Notes: generated from the sequence alone by a model not told the origin. Counted from the stretch's first letter, positions 48,384-62,008 are shown. The stretch is DNA of 64,000 nt from Zeus faber (GCA_960531495.1 OY482865.1:9528587-9592586), one strand, 5' to 3'. Translations and numbers: made by a program.

Positions 48384-49245
48384 TACACCGATCAGCCACA
48401 ATATTAGTGTTGTTATTATTATAAATGAAAACCACTGACAGGTGAAGAGATAAGCACTGATGGATGTATTAGGCAACAAGTGAACAATCAGTTCTTGAAG
48501 TTGATGTGTTGGAAGCAGGAAAAATGGGCAAGCGTAAGGATCTGAGCCACTTTAACGGGGACCAAATATTGATGGCTAGACGACTGAGTCAGAGCATCTC
48601 CAAAACCACAGGTCTTGTGGGGTGTTCCCGGTATGCAGTGGTTACTACCTACCAAGAGTGATCCAATGAAGGACAACCGGTGAACCGCCGACAGGGTCAT
48701 GGGTGCCCAAGGCTCATTGATGTGCATAGGGAGTGAAGTCTGATCCCACAGAAGAGCTACTCTAGCACAAACTGCTGAAAAAGGTAATGCTGCTATGATA
48801 GAAAGGTGTCAGAACACACAGTGCATAACAGGTTGCTGTGTGTGGGGCTGCGTAGCTGCAGACCGGTGAGAGTGTCCATGCTGACCCCTGTCCACTGCCA
48901 AAAGTGCCTACAATGGGCATGTGAGCATCAGAACTGGACCATGGAGCAATGGAAGAAGGTGGCCTGGTCTGATGAATCATGTTTTCTTCTACGTCATGTG
49001 GATGGGCGGGGTTAGGGTCCGATCCGATGGAGCATCTGTGGGATGTGCTGGAACAACAAGCCTGATCCGTGGGGGCCCCACCTCACAACTTCCAGGACTT
49101 AAAGGATCTGCTGCTCACGTTTTGGTGCCAGATACCACAGGACACCTTCAGAGGTCTTGTGGAGTCCATGCCTCCAATAGCTTAGAGCTGTTTTGGCACG
49201 AGGGTATTATTAGTGGTGGTTTCAATGTTGTGGCTGATTGGTGTA
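48384..49245 (+). mobile_element. Tc1/mariner element, internally deleted and inactive
   Basis: The ends are near-perfect inverted repeats with TA at both tips: TACACCGATCAGCCACAATA at the left and TGGCTGATTGGTGTA at the right. The interior matches the widespread fish Tc1 type. A transposase start is at 48524, followed by the helix-turn-helix region, a later frame carrying EQWKKVAWSDESCF with the first catalytic Asp at 48971, and near 49025 the GGAGCATCTGTGGGATGTGC segment that encodes the last catalytic Glu region. The sequence jumps directly from just after the first Asp region (about 49015) to this last region, so some 600 bases, including the second catalytic Asp, are missing. The element is 862 bp, against about 1.5 kb for complete relatives. 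Frameshifts are also present, so it cannot encode transposase. Confidence 0.92.
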
Positions 49246-49765
49246 TATACAGTATAGGTACATACATAGCTCCCTCTTGTAGCAGCAGCTTCTGCTATTT
49301 TCTGCATGAACTCGCCAAGCAGCAACGCTCGCTCCTCCTCCTGAGTCGAGGACTCATCATGGAATTTCAATTTGCCCCCCTGCCCACCAACTGGAGGGAT
49401 TGCATGGCTAAGTCAAAGGGGAGACTTCATGAATTATGCTTTGATCTGTTAAATGGCTGTAATGATGTCTTGGGGCATAATTTCCCTAAAAGGGGTAAAA
49501 AGTATGAGTTGAAGGTGATTGTGCTGTAACCCTAGTCATTGTGTTCTCCTGGAAACTACTATTGTTGGCAAAGAGATGAGATTGTAATAAGAATTTTTGT
49601 TGGAATCCCAACAATTCAGAACATCTGATTGGCTGAACGTGGATTGAATGTGATTGGATGTATGGACTCAGAGTTGCAGCTGCTCAGTGTTCTGCTGAGA
49701 GAGAAGTCTAATGTTACGCAAAGTACCACATCACAAATTTAGATCCAAATAAGGGTCTCTCTAAA

Positions 49766-50348
49766 GCTGCTTTCACACATGCACTGCAGCCCTGAAATTA
49801 TCCGGACATTGCCTGAATGAGCTGTACAGTGTACATTACCCAGACATTATCCAGCCAGCGAGTACAAAGTCCCAAAATGTCCGATTAAGCGTTATGTGTG
49901 AAGAGCAGGTGATTGTCCGGAGGATTCAGAGCGAGCGAGTGGGCGTGTGGCGTGTTGATGATGTCTCTATCATGCGTCATGTACCTTTGTGAGGATCTTC
50001 ATGCATGGAGCGCAGCTGCTGCGCACTCCTTTCCATCCTTTATATTCCTTTCCACTCTTTAAGTTATATTCCCAATACGTCCAAATACATGGAGTATCAA
50101 CGCAAAAAAGTCTCAGTTACGGATAAGTCGGTAGCCTCGTCCGCCATCTTGGGTGTGCACACTCTACCCAGGCTCCACCCAGGCTCCGCCCCTCACCTGA
50201 ACCAAATTGAGTATTTCCAGGTAAGAGTAAAATGCATCTGACACGGACAATCTCCGGTTGTGTGGTGCATGTATGAAAGGCCAACTCCAGACAATGTCAG
50301 GACTTGATTATCATATCACATTGTCGGGAGTTCATGTGTGAATTCAGC
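49766..50348. mobile_element. Non-autonomous TIR element of about 580 bp
   Basis: The left end GCTGCTTTCACACATGCACT and the right end AGTTCATGTGTGAATTCAGC are inverted copies with few mismatches. The subterminal regions carry repeated ATTATCCGGACATTG and TGTCCGGAGG-like motifs. The ORF inside (50005-50241) shows no recognised domain. Such GCTTTCACACATG-ended elements are frequent in fish. Confidence 0.6.
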
Positions 50349-51856
50349 TCAAGAGGTATGGATTTCCTTCTGTGCATTTTCAGGTAGTACCCCAGGCAAT
50401 GCACCATTGCCTGTGGTACTGTTTTCAGCAACGCTGCCGGTGAAGATGCCAGTGAATCTTTAATTTCTGTTCAGTCTTTGCAGAGCCCTCCCTATTCTGT
50501 TGTGCATTGTCATTTCAGTAGTTGATGATCTGAACAGAAAGGGATGGAACAAGAAAATTCAGAATGTCTGATCAGATCCTAAGCCGCATGATACAGTTCT
50601 GACAGACAACTCTGATATTCACTTTAAAATTATCTTTATTTATTTTGCATTGTTTGAGTTTGGCCATCTGGCTCTACTGCTCATCACTCCCGCAGAAATG
50701 TACAGCAAACATAGGCATACTTAGAGAGTTAGAAATATTGGAGTGATGTATCAAATCCCCCTCATTGGATAGAAGAGTAGAGCCCAACAGGTGGATGCAG
50801 GGGAGGTGGAGGGAGCGCATTAAGCAGGCAGCAAACAGGGAGGGCAGGTGGAATTGGCTGCTTAGATAGGCCGGCCCACAAGGGCGTGGAAGCGTGTGGC
50901 GCTGTCAAGTTGTCTGACGACTTGCTCCGCAAGAGAAGCCTCACTTACCTCATGGCATAAACAATTATTTTTCTATTATATTCATTGTGGCTTTCCTATC
51001 TTTTTTTTATAATCAAATGCAATGCGTAATTATAACTTCTGCTATGTATGACCTATAATTCTCTCATAACCTCTGAATATCTGCCATACCATTACACAAA
51101 GCAACGTAATATAACATACCATACTGTACTTTAAATATTTTACTTTTACCAGAGCACCGCTTTCCAGGAGTTCTAAGGGTTACTCTTCTATTGAAGGTGT
51201 CAATAGAAGAGTGCTTACATTGGGTGGGGTACTCTCAAGTCCCAGCATTCCTGCAAACATCAACAACAAATATATAATGCAGAATGCAAATACATTGAAT
51301 ACATCAAGTGGCTTTTTTAGATGACAGCTAAAAAAAAGTGACAAAATGTGATTTTGGAACAAAATAATCTCGGGGAACGCAACTTTAATTATGTGAGTCT
51401 GCGTACCTTTCCAACACTGACACTAACTTACCAGAGCGGAACTGAAAGTACAGAACAGAACAGAACAGAGAGCACAGAACAGAACAAAGGGTGGATGGAG
51501 GGATGGAGGGATGGAGGGGTGGCTGACGGCTGAGTGGAGTGTATTTTATTGTCAGATGGAGAGGGTGACTCAGCTGGTCTCGCATGACTCACACATCCCC
51601 GAGCGATATGAGCACTGTACTCGCCTTCAGTCACTCTCTCGCCGAGGCCTGGTAAATAACCTTATATAATAACGGAAATGCATCACGTTTTCTACGCTTC
51701 GCAGCAGGCTCACTGTGCTTTTCTGCCCTTTTCTGCCTTGTTGTACAAATTGAAATTCTGACGGGTTTTTTGTTATTGTTGTTTTGCTGCTAATTAATGC
51801 TGGGAATATGGGAATTTGGTTTATTACCGTAATTTTTTTTTACAGCCCTGCTGTCA

Positions 51857-51897
<41 letters not shown>

Positions 51898-51927
51898 ATG
51901 TGTGTGTATGTGTTTGTGTATTTTTTC

Positions 51928-51981
<54 letters not shown>

Positions 51982-53002
51982 TGTTTGTGTCTGTGTTTAC
52001 ACTCCTTCATCTGTGTTAATGTAAGAGATGTGTGCTGAACACCGTGCTACCGTGTTGTCTGCGGGTCCAAACAACTCACATTTCCATCCGACCTCTACTG
52101 TGGCTCCGTTCTGTCAGTGCATTCAGACAGATATTAACTTTCAAGATATGATATTAAGATATTCACTTTCGATCATAAAGTGAAATGATACAAGAAACAG
52201 AGGAGAATTTCAAACAACGAAGGAATCAAAACGTATTAGCAGTGCTCAGGATATTCGACAATGATCTAATTAGAGATTTCAAGTGCTTACCTTGTTATGA
52301 ACAATACATAGATATTGAATGATACTTGATGAAGTGCTTTTCAGCACCAAAAACTCATCATATCGATAAAAAAACCAAAAACACTCATAAAGCAGAATTT
52401 AAATAATTTTTGCTCTCAGGGAAATTCTAACGCGATAAAGGCAGTCTTCATGTGTTATTCCTGTTTGGCAGTCAGTCACAATAGAATAAATTAAGTACAC
52501 ACACACAAGCCATTTTTTATTTAAAACCAAGATGTTTGTTTTCTGGAATAAAAAAAAAAACAAAAAACAATACCGCCCTCTCGTCCTCTTGTGTATCCTG
52601 CGGTGCAATCATATCCGCTTCATTGTAATAACAAAAGAAAAAAACGGCAAAAAACAAATCCAATTTCACTCATTTTCTGGGACCCTCTGCACCACTATGA
52701 TCAAAACTAGGTCAGCTTTTTTGAAGGAGTCAAAACCCAAAGAATTATTTCACCCCAGAGGGAGAAAAAAAAATAAAAAAACACGAGGACCTTCCTGTGA
52801 GAAATAAGCATCAGTTTAAGGGTGGCTGCTTCCCAAGAGATTGGACCTTTCATCTGGGGGCGAAGAGTTACGCAACGCTGCACTGCCTCGTTTTGGACAA
52901 ACCAGGGTCACCCACTTGTCAATTCATTTGGTGTGTGTGTGTCGTCTGACCTGGGATGATCTACCAGACGGTTCCATATCAGGGTTTTTCTGCTTTACAC
53001 AT

Positions 53003-53053
<51 letters not shown>

Positions 53054-53074
53054 CGTACGCACGCACGCACGCAC
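53003..53074 (+). repeat. (ACGC)n microsatellite
   Basis: About 18 CpG-containing tetranucleotide units with one ACGT interruption. Confidence 0.9.
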
Positions 53075-53135
53075 ACTTAAAAGTGTAGGTGTTTTTTCTA
53101 GAAAAAATATTAAATAATAAATAATATAATTAAAA

Positions 53136-53167
53136 TAATAATAATAATAATATTCATATTAATATTG

Positions 53168-53207
<40 letters not shown>

Positions 53208-53265
53208 TTATTATTATTGTTATTGTTATTATTATTATTATTATTACTATTATTATTATTATTAT
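53136..53265. repeat. (AAT)n followed by (ATT)n, self-complementary tract
   Basis: An AAT-type array turns into an ATT-type array at about 53210, so the two halves could fold on each other. Confidence 0.8.
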
Positions 53266-53366
53266 AAATGAATAAATAAGCACATTTGACAAAATGTATC
53301 AATTAATCAAAGCTTTTTTCTGATAATGAGGGCACACACACACAGATACACATACACACACACACA

Positions 53367-53401
<35 letters not shown>

Positions 53402-53889
53402 GTGGTCTTTGCAGTCTCATTTAAAAAGTCCTGTGCAAAAAGGCAGTGCAAACTACTCATCCTCCCTGTTCCTTCCATTGACTAATTAAAAACTTGTAGG
53501 GTATCTGCATTTGTATGGCAGAGAGGTTGTGGAATCCGAAAAAAATAATAGCTTCTGCCTAGACCGTGACTCTGCTGCGTCAGTTTTGTTTGCGAGGCCA
53601 TTGCTCCAATCTATAAAAATATGATTTCGCACACAAGGCTTACATAGATATTTGCCGAGCACCAGGCATTGATTGCAGATGCAATTTGCCAACCTCTGAA
53701 ATCCTTCAGGCCAATTTTCATATACAAGTGCGGAGAGCAAACAATACAAACACAGAGAGTGGACTGGAATAATATATTTTGACAGCGCCAACAAGTTTTG
53801 CAACAGTCGCCCTGTACACAATCTTTCATTCCAGTACAGTAGTACACTACAGTACTGTATTTGTGGTTAAGTAAAATGTGTGTTTTTTG

Positions 53890-54397
53890 TCTTTGGTAGA
53901 GAATCTTTGAGCTGGATGCCATGGCTGACCCACATGACCTTCACTGACGAGGCTGGATTCAACCTAAAAGGGGACGCAGTTCCTGGCCAGAGGGGGGGCA
54001 ACGTGAACATATGTGCAGCAATGGCGGCGTCCTCCACCGCCGTGTCCAAGTGGGTCCATACAGCTCGGCACAACTCGGGGAGCCAGGAAAACCATAGCAA
54101 GCCCAATGTGTTGTCATTAGGGATACCGTGCGTTTCCATCGGGCCGCTCCGCTTCGAGCCTGGTTCAATGACAACCCCAGTTTTGCCGTTCTGAATCTGA
54201 TTGAGGTATGTTTCTCAGCATGGCGGTGGAGAAGGTATGACCGCATGCCCCCTACAAGCAGCAAAACCAATTCAATGGTCAATGTTTTTTCCCGATGCCT
54301 GGCCAGAGCAAACATAATGTGTGACGCTGATGAGATATTATGGCCTGACCCAGACCTGGGACGAGATGATGAGAACGATGATGCTGATGCTGAGTAA
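53890..54397 (+). pseudogene. Decayed DDE transposase, IS630/Tc1-mariner superfamily, C-terminal two thirds
   Basis: Two overlapping frames together give the catalytic core of a DDE_3-type transposase common in fish genomes. The first frame has FTDEAGFNL (first Asp) and PGQRGGN. The second has RDTVRFH (second Asp, codon 54122-54124), then NLIEVCFSAWRW (catalytic Glu) and the end CDADEILWPDPDL, closing at 54397. At least one frameshift is needed near 54110, and a segment between the second Asp and the Glu is shortened. The N-terminal DNA-binding part was not recognised, and no terminal inverted repeats were identified. The downstream repeat at 54.5 kb may belong to the same element. Confidence 0.75.
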
Positions 54398-54496
54398 CCT
54401 GTACATTTGCTGCCTTTGGAAATAAAGAATTTGGAAATTGCGTATTTTACTGTGCATGGACCGTTCCCTACATGTTTTGTCAGTGTGACATTTCAA

Positions 54497-54765
54497 AGGT
54501 CAGGCCTGCAGCACGCCACCCCAGTGACGTTTTCAGGTTCCTCCGACAGAGAGACACAGGCAGAGATGTTGCAAGCACACCAGTTTATTGTAGAGAGTGG
54601 GCAAGATGGAACAAGCCGGGAGCAGATGGACCATTGTCATGACAGAGGCTCCCACCCTGTGTGTGTGTGTGTGTATGGGTGATTTACCTGTTGCTCGTTG
54701 AATTCTCTATTAAGCAACAGGCGTACAGCCACCCTGGGGGCAGGGGGCTGCTGGCTGCGCCTGCT
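54497..54765 (+). repeat. Dispersed repeat family R1, copy 2
   Basis: This is similar to 43222-43512 and to 54898-55141. Shared landmarks are ACGCCACCC, a GAGAGTGGGCAAGATGGAAC-like stretch, AGCAGATGGA, CATGACA, a short GT run, TTTACCTGTTGCTCGTT and GCCACCCTG. It starts about 100 bases after the decayed transposase at 53.9-54.4 kb. The family was not recognised. Confidence 0.65.
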
Positions 54766-54897
54766 GCCAGTCGAGTAAGAGCAGGTGGTATGGCCGTCCG
54801 TTGACCTGCCGGTGGCTCCAGTGCGTCTTTGGACGGCCCTTCTGTGCGCCTTCCCCGTGCCGGAAAGACCCTATTCAGGCGCCATTGTGGCTGTTCC

Positions 54898-55141
54898 GCC
54901 TACCACAGATGTTGCAAACACGCCGGTTTTATTGGAGAGAGTGGGCAGGATGGAACAAGACGGGAGACGATGGAACATTGTCATGGCAAAGACGCTCTCG
55001 GTGTGTATTGCTTGGAGATGGGTATTTTACTTGTCTCTCGTTGAGTGCTCTAATGAGCAGGAAGCGTAAAGCCACCCTGATCCCGGGCCCAATTACCTAG
55101 ACCCAAGACGGGTGTGGCTGCTTAAACCACACCACTACCGC
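54898..55141 (+). repeat. Dispersed repeat family R1, copy 3
   Basis: This is a head-to-tail second copy next to copy 2, with the same order of landmarks (GATGTTGCAAACACGCCGG, GAGAGTGGGCAGGATGGAAC, TTGTCTCTCGTTGAG). It ends in CCAATTACCTAGACCCA and GGGTGTGGCTGCTTAAACCA, and this end matches the end of copy 1. A GC-rich spacer of about 130 bases separates the two copies. Confidence 0.65.
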
Positions 55142-55643
55142 ACCGCGAGAGTATATACTGTACAGTCGTATTCCCTTATCCACTAATGTCAGAGGTATCT
55201 TACACGACTGTTTTGAATTTCTCTCGCCATGGTGTTCCTGATAGGGTTATCTGGATAGTAAGTGCTGTGATTTTAACCTATTCAACCAATATTTAACCTT
55301 TTCTAAACATTTTAGTTGCAGTGTTTTGAATGAATCCCTCCACTGTCACAAATTGTGTGTTTCGTGTTTTTTTGCGTGTGTTGTTAGACGTTTGTATCGT
55401 TGGGTGCGAGTTTTTAAAATTGTGTGTGTGAAGATTTAAGAATATGTTGAGATGTCCCAGGAATGGTGTCTAAGCAATTGAGAAAAACTTTAACATCAGT
55501 CTGCTGCGTAGTTCTCCTAAATAAACCGCCTAATCAGGCTAAGCCGGTATCGCATTGCATTGTTTTATGCTGAGCTGCATTTAAAAGTTTTCCCTATATA
55601 AAAACCAACATTCATTATTTCTTTTTTTGCCTCAGTAATATCC

Positions 55644-55853
55644 AATTAGATCCTACTGAGCTTTGGTGTAATTCTGCAAACAAAATCAACCGCGAATTGT
55701 TTTTTCCACTCGTCTCCAACTGCTTTTCCCCCACATAAGAATTTTAGTGAAAATTAATTAAAATGTGCCGAAATTAGATCCTGCAGAGCTTTGGTGGGGT
55801 TTTTTTTATGATATAAACAGAACCAAGCGCAATCTTTTGTCCACTCATTTTGC
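55644..55853 (+). repeat. Local tandem duplication, two about 82-bp units 128 bp apart
   Basis: Unit 1 (55644-55725) and unit 2 (55772-55853) share AATTAGATCCT, GAGCTTTGGTG, an AAACA-AT-AACC-GCGAAT-like middle and TTTTCCACTC. Confidence 0.55.
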
Positions 55854-55854
55854 A

Positions 55855-56031
55855 GCGACAACCGTTTTGTTTGCGGTCGTGTGAAAACCAATTTAAAACC
55901 CTGGGAAACGCCGACGTTCGATGCACAACGACGTGGCGGTGGCCTGAGACTGCAGAACATTCTGAGCCAACAGCTGTTGACTCTGCATCTGACCTGATAG
56001 TCCTGTGGGAACCTCTGGCACTTGGCCAAGT

Positions 56032-56096
<65 letters not shown>

Positions 56097-56198
56097 AAGA
56101 CACACGGGCACATAAAGAAAACACTTTGTACTTCTCTCGCTGTGGGATGTGAGTTAGAGGTTTGACTGAATTGGGCCCATAGGATGCATTGCGTGCAT

Positions 56199-56266
<68 letters not shown>

Positions 56267-56577
56267 CAGGAGTGTGCACATGCACACACACGTGCATGTG
56301 CCTGCACTTAACCATATTCTCAACGTACCCAAGGAGAAGGACGCAACCTTGAAAAGGCAGTGAATTCCTCAGGGAATTTCCCCTAAATGGCCTGTTTGTG
56401 TTAGGCCCTCCATCCATCCATCCATCCGTCCATCCATCCATACATCCATCGATCCATCCCTCCATCCACCCAAGGAACAGAGAAAGTGGAACCTTTGTTC
56501 ACACGCCATTAGTCCGACAGACAGATGTTTTCCTTGGAGAGAATGACATGGTGACAATGATAGGTGTGTTTGTGCTC

Positions 56578-56671
<94 letters not shown>

Positions 56672-56985
56672 ATGCATGTATCCCCTCTGCATGCCCGAGG
56701 AGCGTTTTCTATACCTGACAAGATGGACAATTCCCAAGGCTGGACGTTGAGAGGTGGTACCATCAGCACATCTTGCCTCTGACTACGTGACGGAATTTTT
56801 TGTATTCTTATGTTTATGAAAGGCAATTTTTTAATTCATTATTATTTATAGTGTTTTGTTATTTTTTATTGTTAGTTATTATTATAATTATTTGTAATTG
56901 TTCGGATAATTATTCTTTTTATTCTCCTTGGCACTTTTCAGTCCAGAACTGTTTGGTGCAGAACAACCGCTGCGGCTACGGAGGC
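55855..56985. other. Microsatellite-dense intergenic stretch, no gene recognised
   Basis: CA runs at 56034-56094 and 56199-56264, a CATC/CCAT array at 56408-56470 and a GT run at 56580-56668. All ORFs here are dipeptide-repeat artefacts. Confidence 0.7.
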
Positions 56986-57297
56986 GGTTGAGGTATCGTT
57001 AGAATCGAGTCGTTGCAGACGACTCGTGGTTCAAGTTTCATCCGTATCAATCCCCATGCAGAGCAGGTATTAGTGAAAAAAACACAAAATTTGACCCCAA
57101 TCACAGACAGGACGCAAATCAAGTCACCTAATGTCAAAGTATCTGCAACAGGGCCAAAAGTATCTGGAACACAACAGTGACAGCAGTTATGAACATGGTT
57201 GAGGTGTCGTTTGAACTGGTATGTCACAAACATATCGTTGTTTAAGTTTCATCCAAATCGATCCACATACGCAGCAACTAGTGAAATAGTGAAAAAC
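56986..57297 (+). repeat. Local tandem duplication, two about 95-bp units 211 bp apart
   Basis: Unit 1 (56986-57080) and unit 2 (57197-57297) share GGTTGAGGTATCGTTAGAA-like starts, AAGTTTCATCC, ATCGATCC-CAT, GCAGCA and TAGTGAAA. Confidence 0.6.
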
Positions 57298-57299
57298 TA

Positions 57300-58296
57300 G
57301 TGATACTTTCCCGAAATAAAATGAACAAGATGAGATCTAAGGTAAGACGCTTTGTGACGTCATCATAGTATTTACTATAAATGTGCAGGCTCTGGTTCAG
57401 AATGCACATTGGCACCGTGTCCAGTGCGCGCTGTCGACTCGCTCTGTAGTGGTTAGAGATTACAAACTAGGTGTCTATGTATATGTTTATGTACCTTCTT
57501 ACCTGGTAGATGTCAAACATTTGATATTTCATCTCTTTGGTCCCCGTTACCTTGCCGGATTCATGAAAAAATACAAAAAAACATTAGCCCACAAAAACTT
57601 GTGACTCGTGACTGTACGAGTGAGTGATGCATTCAGGATCCAGCGAAGATTCGGAAAACTACAAGCCGTGATATGATATTTACTCACAGAAATACCACAA
57701 CGTTTTTCTGTATTTTTTTTTTTCGTATTTCACGGAAACGTAACTTATTGAAAATGTAATCCAGGGAAAGAAGTCACCACAAAAATTGTGTAATTGGGTC
57801 TACCTCCATAAACCTCCATAAATACGTAAAACCTCCTTAATATGTCATAATTGATGTGCACGAGATCCAACGTCACCTGCCGTCACTGAGACTGCACATG
57901 TTCTTACACACACCGAGGTAAGTTATAAAAATGACGAGGTTTGGTTTAAAGTAAAAAATAAATGGTTGTTTTAAGGGAACTTCATGTGTATACAGTGTCC
58001 TACAGCTAAATGTAGCAAACTTAAATGAAAAAGCAGAATGTTTTTGTAGTATTGACAAGTTCTTCCATAATTACTTGTAAAAATTAATGTTCAAGTTCCA
58101 AAAATGTTATCTGCATTACAATAGACAAACAATCTATTTAACTGAATTTTCCAATTGTATATTATTAACAGGAAAAAATACAATGAAGAACTAATTAAAA
58201 CTAACATTTATTTATTATGTTCATGAAATAACATGTATCTATTATTATTATTGTTATGCAAAGTAATTACAAAGTTTGTTTTTGTTATTGTTACAG
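57300..58296. other. Intergenic, no gene recognised
   Basis: AT-rich unique sequence leading to the C76-like relic. No coding signal. Confidence 0.5.
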
Positions 58297-58466
58297 ATGT
58301 CGAAAAATAGACAAAAGTCTGAGACAATAAAGATGCAATTGCCCAAAGATCCAGTCCTCGAGGTCCAAAAAAAAAGTACCAAGAAAATGACTGTGAAAAA
58401 AAATACTAATGACAAAACTTTCAATATTGGTGTGAATTCACCATAAAAATGAAATGAAATGAGCCA

Positions 58467-58501
58467 CTTAACACCGACAAATATTATTTGTCGGTGTTAA
58501 G
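58467..58501. repeat. Perfect palindrome, 17-base arms
   Basis: CTTAACACCGACAAATA, one central T, then its exact complement. It lies between the first two pieces of the C76-like relic. Confidence 0.9.
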
Positions 58502-58801
58502 ACGCTAATTTCATCAGGATGATTTATATTTTGGAGACTCCAGAAATAAACAGTGTGCTGCTATGAGTTTAACACCAGTTCTTAAGAACAAGATCCAGAC
58601 TGTTTGCACCTGGACACAAAATGAACTAGATGTTTTGATTAAAGGAAATAATCTTTATCAGGATATGAAAATGACTGGTAGAATAAATGCTAATGTTGTC
58701 GGAGGAGATTATATTGCAATAACAGAATTTCCAACAAGAGCTATGTTTAATACAACATTCCAAATAATGTATGCTGAGTCGTTTACTGGCTGCATCGGTG
58801 T

Positions 58802-58921
58802 AGATCACTATGACTCGCCTGTGCGAGCGCCTACGTGCGTTGCAATGACATTTCACTGCATATATGTTGTGAAAAATAAACCTCTTGAATCTTGACTCTC
58901 AACTCTGCATTGTATAATATA
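58802..58921 (+). mobile_element. Retroposon (LINE or SINE) 3' tail inserted in the C76-like relic
   Basis: Colinearity of the surrounding coding remnant breaks here and resumes after about 120 bases in another frame. The insert ends with AATAAACCTCTTGAATCTTG, a typical 3' tail of fish non-LTR retroposons, and starts with GTAGATCACTATGACTCGCC. The orientation is plus. Confidence 0.5.
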
Positions 58922-59462
58922 GCTATGCCAATTAATAGAGCAATTATGAAATCACCGTTAAATCATAATGATGCATGTTTATTAACTATTTCTGGTAATT
59001 CATGTGCAATTATCAAGCCGGGATTGTGGTATGCATATTATTGATTCACACGCAAGGAACCAAATTGGGCTCCACGAGTATGACTCATCGAGGAGTTATG
59101 TAGCTTCCTACAACAACACTGAATCAGTCAGTCGTCATTTCTGTAACAGTAATAATTAATTCTGCAAAAGTCGACCAATATTTGAAATCACCAGACTACA
59201 GACAGATGTTATTGACAAACAACGAGTAAATGACTACTGCGAACCATCCAGTGGCAAAAACATATACGAAAGACATGGATTCCACCCCACGGAATTTGAC
59301 GATAAACGGAATAATTCAAGTTTTGTGCCAGCAACTGTAACAAAGACGTGCAACAATAAAATAACTCACTCATTTACTGTCGTTACTGGCCATACCAAAA
59401 CTGTTTTAGACAATGGAGAAATGCAGAATAAACATATCAATAGTAAAGATACTGAAACCTAA

Positions 59463-61660
<2,198 letters not shown>

Positions 61661-61665
61661 CGTAA

Positions 61666-62008
61666 CCTGTGGAGCTGTCCATGGTCCTCTGAGGTTCGAT
61701 GCTATCTGTGAATTTAGTGCCAATTTTGACCACTTTATTGCTATTCCCTATAACTTTTAGGTTGTTTTTTTTCGATATCTTTGGAGTCTAATAGGAATTC
61801 TAGAGCCGTTTTTGTCAATGTTTGTAACCCATTTTTTGTCCAAAAAACTCATTCACAGTTTCAACAACTTGCTTTTGGAGTGCGTTTTGAAAACCACGGA
61901 CTGCTGCCCATTCCGCTACCTTCAGATGGCGTGACAGAAATAATAATTATAATAATATAATATCATTTGTTTACAGATCCATGGAAAGTCTGGGCGTGAC
62001 ACCCCTTA
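61666..62008 (+). repeat. Dispersed repeat family R2, copy 3
   Basis: This is the same family as 15461-15812 and 18224-18546. It starts CCTGTGGAGCTGTCCATGGT and ends GGGCGTGACACCCCTTAA. No inverted partner was seen near it, which argues that single copies occur as independent units. Confidence 0.75.

Larger units (their letters stand above)
50350..53880. other. Intergenic, no gene recognised
   Basis: It holds a 13-base-arm hairpin (51182-51212), GT repeats (51863-51978), an ACGC repeat (53003-53074), an AAT/ATT tract that is self-complementary (53136-53265) and a CA repeat (53336-53398). Confidence 0.5.
58297..59462 (+). pseudogene. Decayed gene with a C76-like (herpesvirus tegument-type deubiquitinase) cysteine protease signature
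   Basis: A 49-codon Lys-rich ORF (58297-58446) follows a polypyrimidine-CAG, like an exon start. A second frame from about 58512 carries SRNKQCAAMSL, with a Gln-Cys as in protease active sites. It continues through WTQNELDVLIKGNNLY and ITEFPTRAMFNTTFQIMY up to about 58801. After an inserted retroposon tail, frame 58922 continues with LLTISGNSCAIIKPGLWYAY, and after one more frameshift IDSHARNQIGL gives the Asp-His pair. Two further open stretches end at 59462. The order Cys, then a hydrophobic core, then an Asp-x-His is that of C76-type proteases, which occur in herpesviruses and in repeated fish genes and transposons. Several frameshifts, a stop at about 59158 and the insertion make it non-functional. 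The family call is an inference from motif order. Confidence 0.45.

Noticed and set aside
55754..56332. Cys/Val-rich 192- and 177-codon ORFs
   Set aside because: They are translations of CA/GT microsatellites.
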